NCBI GenBank assembly: GCA_021833045.1
Contig: JAKBGP010000074.1
Span: 1-9,260 of the forward strand
Length of the DNA stretch: 9,260 bases
Direction: 5' to 3'
From: Thermoplasmata archaeon
Lineage (GTDB): Archaea > Thermoplasmatota > Thermoplasmata > Thermoplasmatales > Thermoplasmataceae
The position numbers and the translations under genes are program-made. The notes under the pieces are model-generated. The model had not been told where the DNA came from and searched no databases. It worked only from the letters and a program-made list of their open reading frames with translations. This document shows positions 5,889 through 9,260 of this stretch, one piece after another (within the stretch, counting starts at the first letter, position 1; each line of letters begins with the position of its first letter).

Positions 5889-5904
5889 GAGGTCATACTT
5901 GGTA

Positions 5905-6624
5905 ATGCCAAACCAATTTCCCATAAAACTTGAAAATCGAGAATTCATTGCAAAGGACACAATGCTTTTCACTTTTTCCTGTAATGAGATACTCACGTTT
6001 CAACCCGGGCAACACATACAGATAATAATTCCTGAAATCTATGATGTGAACAAAGTCGAAGGAATGCGGTTCTTTTCAATAATACCTGAGCCATGCTGCC
6101 CATCAAAGTTCAAGATAGCAACCAGAATAAGATCCTCAGAGTTCAAATCAAAGCTCATTCGCGATCCAATAGGAAGGGAATATGTCGCTTTTGGGCCTCT
6201 TGGTTCATTTGGAGCGTCTTCGAATTACTCGAATTTCGTATTGTTGGCTGCAGGGATTGGTATAACCGCACTGCTTCCGATTATAATAGGTAACCATAAC
6301 CTCCAGAACAGGAAGACGGCCCTTTTTTATTATAATCTAGAACTGGAAGAGGTTGCATTTGCATCCGATATCTTCAAAATGGCAGATGAATGGGAAGAGT
6401 TCTCCTTTTTTCCTTATCTTGCCGGCGGTAACCATGGCCTCGTTAAATACAGGGTAGGCAAAATAAACGGGTCTGCGATACAAACATCAGTTAAATTCGA
6501 TGTAAACAATGCCCAGTTTCTTCTCGCTGGCCCCCCAAAGATGGTCTTTGATTTGAGAAAAATTATTCAGGAGATGGGGATACCTCAAAGAAACACACAG
6601 GTTGAAATTTTTTCGGGCTACTGA
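5905..6624 (+). CDS. Stand-alone ferredoxin-NADP reductase-like flavoprotein
   Basis: This is a 239-residue oxidoreductase of the FNR fold, moving electrons between a nicotinamide cofactor and an FAD- or FMN-linked partner. Counting from the ATG at 5905, FQPGQHI (32-38) and RFFSI (55-59, in place of the common RxYS) mark the flavin-binding barrel, with GPLGSF at 97-102. The nucleotide-binding half begins LAAGIGITALLP (114-125, cf. AGGIGITP) and ends LLAGPPKM (206-213), where the usual CGPP cysteine is Ala. The protein ends EIFSGY with no [2Fe-2S] domain and no PyrK-type cysteine cluster, so its partner must be separate. CC at 64-65 is its only cysteine pair. The start is ambiguous: ATG 5905 fits a leaderless transcript, while TTG 5899 has a GAGGT six bases upstream and would add two residues. 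It converges on the RNase Z gene with a 10-base gap. Substrate and partner are unknown. Confidence 0.85.
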   Translation: MPNQFPIKLENREFIAKDTMLFTFSCNEILTFQPGQHIQIIIPEIYDVNKVEGMRFFSIIPEPCCPSKFKIATRIRSSEFKSKLIRDPIGREYVAFGPLGSFGASSNYSNFVLLAAGIGITALLPIIIGNHNLQNRKTALFYYNLELEEVAFASDIFKMADEWEEFSFFPYLAGGNHGLVKYRVGKINGSAIQTSVKFDVNNAQFLLAGPPKMVFDLRKIIQEMGIPQRNTQVEIFSGY

Positions 6625-6634
6625 AACCTAACAA

Positions 6635-7549
6635 CTATCTTTTGACAGGCACGTCGAACTCCAGCAATTCTCTGCTCAAATAAGATTCATGGAAGATGCT
6701 GCGGGCTTCGATGAGTAGACGATCGAGGTTATCAACTCTAGGGCTGTAGTGAAATAAATAGAATCTTCCAACTTCCGCATTTTTTGCAATTTCTGCAGCC
6801 TGACGCGATGAAGTATGACCAAACTCGTTTACCTTGGGCTCCAGTGAGGAATCGGTTGTTGTGTCATGGATAAAGACGTCAGCTCCTCGCGCAAAATCTG
6901 CCATATTTTCCCTCGGTCTGGTGTCGCCGGAATAGACTATCTTTCTGCCTTTCCTAATGCCAGATGAAACGTCTTCAATAGTGTATGTCTTACCATCTAT
7001 GACCAGGACACCTTTTGTTCTGAGTTCCTCTAATCTTCTGCGTGGAAAGCCAATAGCTAATGACTTTTCCAGATCTATTTTATGCATATCCGGTTCTTCA
7101 AACGAATAAGCTATGCTTGGTACCGGGTGGTCATTCTGATGTGTTTTTAGAATAAACTTCCCAAAATTATATGTTTCTTCCGGGTTCAATTCATGTATTA
7201 CTATTTCATAACCCAACGTGTAGTAGCCGACAGAAAGTGCGTTTGATAGTATGCGGAAGGCTCCACGTGGGCCATAAATGTGAAGTGGTTTATCCCGGGA
7301 ATTGAAGGAAAGGCTTTGCACCAGGCCAAGCAGACCAAGGAAATGATCACCATGGAAATGAGTTATGAAAATATTGTCTATTTTCATAAAGGAAATCTGA
7401 CTCTTCATCATTTGTTTAAGCGTTCCTTCTCCGCAATCAAGCAGATTCAGGATATCGTCTATCTGCAGACATATTGCAGGCAGGCTGCGGCCAATCGCCT
7501 GAAATGAGCCCCCTGTTCCAATAAAAGTTACCTTAATGTTAGATGCCAA
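6635..7549 (-). CDS. rnz: Ribonuclease Z, tRNA 3' processing endonuclease
   Basis: This 304-residue metallo-beta-lactamase-fold enzyme cleaves pre-tRNA after the discriminator base, so that CCA can be added. The zinc-ligand set is complete: HFHGDH (64-69, with H64, H66, D68, H69), H141 in NDHPVPS, D209 in YSGDTRP, and H267 in FHYSPR. H245 in FGHTSS is the conserved family histidine. The N-terminus, KVTFIGTGGSF, is typical. Length and motif order match short-form archaeal and bacterial RNase Z. The only possible start upstream of the conserved N-terminus is TTG (7549-7547): no ATG or GTG occurs in frame before the upstream stop, and a TATA-like AATAAATA lies about 25 bases upstream. The enzyme fits the CCA-less tRNA-Met in this same window, although the two are not co-transcribed. 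Family assignment is secure; the TTG start is inferred. Confidence 0.95.
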   Translation of the reverse strand: MASNIKVTFIGTGGSFQAIGRSLPAICLQIDDILNLLDCGEGTLKQMMKSQISFMKIDNIFITHFHGDHFLGLLGLVQSLSFNSRDKPLHIYGPRGAFRILSNALSVGYYTLGYEIVIHELNPEETYNFGKFILKTHQNDHPVPSIAYSFEEPDMHKIDLEKSLAIGFPRRRLEELRTKGVLVIDGKTYTIEDVSSGIRKGRKIVYSGDTRPRENMADFARGADVFIHDTTTDSSLEPKVNEFGHTSSRQAAEIAKNAEVGRFYLFHYSPRVDNLDRLLIEARSIFHESYLSRELLEFDVPVKR

Positions 7550-7569
7550 TGTGTATCCTGATACTCTCC

Positions 7570-7578
7570 ATATTTATT
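7570..7578 (-). promoter_or_regulatory. Probable TATA box of the RNase Z gene
   Basis: The minus strand reads AATAAATAT, centred about 25 bases upstream of the TTG start, which supports leaderless initiation at that codon. Confidence 0.45.
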
Positions 7579-7772
7579 GTTTTTAGTGCACTCTGACTCG
7601 TTTTACTTAGGCAGCTAATTAAACGAATTGCGGTGATCAGTTTCAATGCACTGACTATCTTATACACAATTTAATGGCATATTATTAGTACTGAATCTAG
7701 AGATATTTTCCAGGCATTTCAATTTCAAACGAAACTAATAAATGACTACAGGCAAATAAACGAGGAATTTCT

Positions 7773-7783
7773 AAGAAGAAAAA
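7773..7783 (-). terminator. Oligo-T terminator after the DUF357-like gene
   Basis: Directly after the TAA at 7786-7784 the minus strand reads TTTTTCTTCTT, a typical archaeal oligo-T terminator without a hairpin. It would end the unit that comes from the right. Confidence 0.5.
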
Positions 7784-8071
7784 TTAGCGGTAGTGAACGA
7801 AAAGTCTATGATCCCCGGATCCAGATAAGATGCCCATTCGTACACCGGCATCTAACCATCCATAGGAATAATTTACTGCCGAAATACAATTTAGATAATC
7901 AGCCTTATCATAAAACGCTTTAGCGTCGCTGAAATAATCTTTAGCCATCTTAAGGAAATCCAGCGCAATGATATGAAGAGCAGAGTTTTCTGGAACAGCA
8001 ATAGAAATGCTATTCATTGCTTCAGTCTCTATATTGAGATATTTCTCAGATTTAGTTTTTAGATCTTCCAT
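7784..8071 (-). CDS. DUF357-family small archaeal protein
   Basis: This 95-residue protein has the pattern of DUF357 (PF04010), a small helical archaeal family without an established function. The diagnostic part is A-x-D-FLKMAKDYFSDAKAFYDKADYLNCISAVNYSYGWLDAGVRMGIL (about 36-82), especially YSYGWLDAG-R-G; I assign the family from memory of this pattern. The fold should be two or more amphipathic helices. It has one cysteine (C62), no signal peptide and no membrane helix. Its ATG directly follows the TAG of the 109-residue gene with no spacer, and there is no Shine-Dalgarno, so translation is probably coupled. An oligo-T tract follows the stop. A link to RNA or translation is suggested only by the neighbours. 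Confidence 0.8.
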   Translation of the reverse strand: MEDLKTKSEKYLNIETEAMNSISIAVPENSALHIIALDFLKMAKDYFSDAKAFYDKADYLNCISAVNYSYGWLDAGVRMGILSGSGDHRLFVHYR

Positions 8072-8401
8072 CTATCTGTATTTACTATAATCGAAAACAA
8101 GATCTATTAACTTTCGCTCCATCTGTGAGTCGATAGCACCCTCTTTCTTCTTGGTCATAATATACTCTTTTGCTTCCTTAACTCCTTTTCGAGAAGCAAT
8201 GGAATAGACACTCCCCTTTATTGCTCCACGAAGGCTGTCAGGAAGTGGTTCTATTGCCTTAGACAGCAAGAATCTGAATTCCTCTTCCTTCCTCATATCC
8301 AACTTCTTGATTTTTTCCGGGCTTGGAACATCTCTGGAACGAAAACTACTATTTGGACCTGGTTTATTCCCTCCACCTTTTGATCTTCTATAATAAGCCA
8401 T
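8072..8401 (-). CDS. Unrecognised basic 109-residue protein
   Basis: I do not recognise a named family. The N-terminus (1-25) is Gly-, Arg-, Ser- and Pro-rich and probably disordered (MAYYRRSKGGGNKPGPNSSF), a composition common in nucleic-acid or ribosome-associated proteins. The remainder (26-109) looks helical: PSPEKIKKLDMRKEEEFRFL, then LRGAIKGSVYSIASRKGVKE, then DSQMERKLIDLVFDYSKYR at the end. There are no cysteines, signal peptide or membrane helix. The ATG at 8401 has a TATA-like TTTTTTATATC centred about 29 bases upstream. Its TAG abuts the ATG of the DUF357-like gene, forming a tight two-gene unit downstream of eS1 and tRNA-Met. A role near translation is inference from composition and context. 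Confidence 0.78.
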   Translation of the reverse strand: MAYYRRSKGGGNKPGPNSSFRSRDVPSPEKIKKLDMRKEEEFRFLLSKAIEPLPDSLRGAIKGSVYSIASRKGVKEAKEYIMTKKKEGAIDSQMERKLIDLVFDYSKYR

Positions 8402-8425
8402 TAATTCAATTCAATAGGTTTTGCT

Positions 8426-8436
8426 GATATAAAAAA
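8426..8436 (-). promoter_or_regulatory. Probable TATA box of the 109-residue gene
   Basis: The minus strand reads TTTTTTATATC, centred about 29-30 bases upstream of the ATG at 8401. It suggests a promoter for the two-gene unit separate from that of eS1 and the tRNA; the leader would be at most a few bases. Confidence 0.45.
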
Positions 8437-8469
8437 TCTTGTAACTGGGTTGTTTTTTCTGGTTTGCAT

Positions 8470-8474
8470 AAAAA
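8470..8474 (-). terminator. Possible oligo-T terminator downstream of tRNA-Met
   Basis: A run of five T on the minus strand, about 20 bases past the tRNA 3' end, could terminate the eS1-tRNA transcript. It is short, so read-through is possible. Confidence 0.3.
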
Positions 8475-8493
8475 TATTGGATGTTAATGTATA

Positions 8494-8581
8494 TGCCGGG
8501 ATCGGGGATCGAACCCGAGACCTTCGGATTTCTCAGTTTTCACTTATGAGTCCGACGCTCTACCAACTGAGCCACCCCGGC
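8494..8581 (-). tRNA. Elongator tRNA-Met (CAU) with a 15-nt intron
   Basis: The minus strand folds as a full cloverleaf. The acceptor stem pairs GCCGGGG with TCCCGGC (six Watson-Crick pairs and one G-T), followed by A as discriminator. The D arm is GCTC...GAGC. The anticodon stem pairs TCGGA with TCCGA around loop CTCATAA with anticodon CAT (8548-8546), and the T arm is CGGG TTCGATC CCCG. CCA is not encoded, since TATAC follows the discriminator. The gene is 88 bases: 73 mature plus 15 of intron. The anticodon stem lacks the three consecutive G-C pairs of initiator tRNA and position 1 is G, so this is the elongator type. An isoleucine tRNA read through a modified CAU is less likely from the body sequence. 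The 5' end lies only 2 bases after the eS1 stop codon on the same strand, implying co-transcription and release by RNase P. Confidence 0.95.
8530..8544 (-). other. tRNA-Met intron with bulge-helix-bulge motif
   Basis: Fifteen bases (AGTGAAAACTGAGAA on the minus strand) interrupt the tRNA between positions 37 and 38. CTCA of the anticodon loop pairs with TGAG of the intron as the central 4-bp helix, flanked by the 3-base bulges TAA and AAA. The outer helix is the anticodon stem, and the inner end is a 2-bp stem capped by GAAA. Cleavage after the second base of each bulge yields a normal 7-base loop. This is the canonical archaeal splicing-endonuclease substrate; the exact cut site could shift by one A by sequence alone. 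Confidence 0.9.
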
Positions 8582-8583
8582 GT

Positions 8584-9210
8584 TTATGCAACAATTTCTT
8601 GTGGAGTGCTTTCCTGCAGGGGCTTCTGGAAACCCAGGACCTCGGACTTTCTGACCTCTATTTTCTTTACGGCATAGATCTGCTTTGTAACCTTTGCAAG
8701 GTCATTCACGATATCGTCCCCTATAAGGTAGGGAACAAGATCCTGCAAAGTAGAAGAGGTAACTTTTTCTGTCAAAAACTTGTGAATTGCCAGTCTAATG
8801 TCTGCTCTCTTATTTGATATAAGCTTAATGTCTGAAACAGCAACTACCTTCACGGCGAGAATATAACCGTCTTTGGTAATATTTCTGGATATTTCATCAA
8901 TTCTTTCTTTCCTTCTTCTGACCATTCTTCTTATCGAATCGTCAGTTATATAATGACCCTCAAATACTGTTGTGCACCTGTTTCCCTGACAGTTTTCAAC
9001 CCTGAACACGGCTTTAACATTAGTCTTCTTGAAATTACCTGTTAAATCGGCAATCGGAACTTCTATTTTGCGTCCAATCATGACTGAAGGCTCTATCGCT
9101 GGACTGGTTGCTACCTCCTTTTCGCCCATATAACTTGGCGTCAATATAGAATACCAGACCTTCTCTCTCCACTTGTCCTTACCTTTCTTTTGTTGTCTTT
9201 CCGTTGCCAT
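8584..9210 (-). CDS. rps3ae: Ribosomal protein eS1 (S3Ae) of the small subunit
   Basis: This 208-residue structural protein of the archaeal small ribosomal subunit belongs to the archaeal/eukaryotic S3Ae family and sits at the mRNA-exit/platform side. Family landmarks are the basic N-terminus, DKWREKVWYSILTPSYMGEK (12-31), GRKIEVPIADLTG (46-58), the basic run RRMVRRRKERID (94-105) and the C-terminal KIEVRKSEVLG region. Length is normal for the archaeal family. The ATG at 9210 has GAGGG five bases upstream and a TATA-like TTAAAATA about 42 bases upstream, so this gene is leadered with a Shine-Dalgarno, unlike most genes here, as would suit high expression. Two cysteines (C74, C79) lie in NCQGNRC. 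The TAA is 2 bases from the 5' end of tRNA-Met on the same strand, so the two are almost certainly one transcript. Confidence 0.97.
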   Translation of the reverse strand: MATERQQKKGKDKWREKVWYSILTPSYMGEKEVATSPAIEPSVMIGRKIEVPIADLTGNFKKTNVKAVFRVENCQGNRCTTVFEGHYITDDSIRRMVRRRKERIDEISRNITKDGYILAVKVVAVSDIKLISNKRADIRLAIHKFLTEKVTSSTLQDLVPYLIGDDIVNDLAKVTKQIYAVKKIEVRKSEVLGFQKPLQESTPQEIVA

Positions 9211-9215
9211 TATTT

Positions 9216-9220
9216 CCCTC
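9216..9220 (-). promoter_or_regulatory. Shine-Dalgarno sequence of eS1
   Basis: The minus strand reads GAGGG, ending 5 bases before the ATG at 9210. Together with the far upstream TATA box it shows a short leader. Confidence 0.6.
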
Positions 9221-9248
9221 TAAATGTACCTTGATTGCAGGCGTGGAG

Positions 9249-9256
9249 TATTTTAA
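9249..9256 (-). promoter_or_regulatory. Probable TATA box of the eS1-tRNA-Met unit
   Basis: The minus strand reads TTAAAATA, centred about 42 bases upstream of the ATG. Transcription about 25 bases further on gives a leader of roughly 15-17 bases that contains the Shine-Dalgarno. Confidence 0.4.
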
Positions 9257-9260
9257 GAAG

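Larger units (their letters stand above)
5696..5900. promoter_or_regulatory. Divergent spacer with repeated AGGTCAT motifs
   Basis: AGGTCATGCTT (5696-5706) and AGGTCATACTT (5890-5900) differ at one base. Each lies just downstream of the TATA box of its own gene, one for the minus-strand 201-residue gene and one for the plus-strand flavoprotein gene. An inverted copy, CATGACCT, lies between them at 5769-5776. Placement between TATA and start suggests a shared repressor operator; this is inference. Confidence 0.35.

Noticed and set aside
7550..7783. Search for a small gene or RNA in the 234-base gap between RNase Z and the DUF357-like gene.
   Set aside because: Only very short frames (up to about 6 codons from ATG) are present; apart from the oligo-T tract and the RNase Z TATA box I see nothing supported.
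7690..7923. Plus-strand open stretch reading STESRDIFQAFQFQTKLIN and onward, antisense to the DUF357-like gene.
   Set aside because: It reads plausibly but has no ATG, GTG or TTG at its beginning, and its second half is antisense to a well-supported gene.
8450..8677. Plus-strand 75-codon frame across the tRNA.
   Set aside because: It runs antisense through a complete tRNA gene and into eS1.
1..9260. Mobile element, CRISPR array, toxin-antitoxin or phage-defence system.
   Set aside because: I found no terminal inverted repeats with a transposase, no spaced direct-repeat array and no defence-related domains; the genes are mostly housekeeping.

Overview
The window looks like chromosomal DNA of an archaeon, most likely a Thermoplasmatales-type acidophile; the lineage is an inference. 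The support is ribosomal protein eS1 (S3Ae), an Lhr-type helicase, a DUF357-type small protein, a tRNA-Met with a bulge-helix-bulge intron and no encoded CCA, and TATA boxes lying about 21-30 bases upstream of start codons with no Shine-Dalgarno sequence, as in leaderless archaeal transcription. The DNA is AT-rich and densely coded. I see no insertion sequence, CRISPR array, phage gene or integrase.

Layout, left to right. The Lhr-like helicase gene (minus strand) runs off the left edge without its stop. Between it and the next gene lies a tiny minus-strand reading frame of 21 codons, encoding MFVPFCYG, twelve aspartates and a final Phe. It has its own TATA box, a near-perfect Shine-Dalgarno sequence and a downstream hairpin. 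An MscS-type mechanosensitive channel with a duplicated C-terminal domain follows (minus). A plus-strand unit at 4162-4672 holds two overlapping frames that may be one gene broken by a one-base shift. Next come a single-domain rhodanese (minus) and an unrecognised beta-rich 201-residue protein (minus). The latter is divergent from a stand-alone ferredoxin-NADP-reductase-like flavoprotein (plus), and the shared spacer is rich in repeated motifs. RNase Z (minus) converges on the flavoprotein gene. The right end is an informational block on the minus strand, read right to left: eS1, intron-containing elongator tRNA-Met starting 2 bases after the eS1 stop, a basic 109-residue protein, and a DUF357-like protein whose ATG directly abuts the previous stop.

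Functionally, the right part concerns translation and RNA maturation: a ribosomal protein, a tRNA that needs RNase P, splicing endonuclease, 3' trimming and CCA addition, and RNase Z. The left part concerns nucleic-acid remodelling and osmotic protection, and the middle holds small redox and sulfur proteins. Most genes look leaderless. Only eS1 and the 21-codon gene combine a TATA box about 38-42 bases upstream with a Shine-Dalgarno sequence. That shared architecture, plus an aspartate run that varies only at wobble positions, makes the micro-gene the best candidate here for something undescribed.
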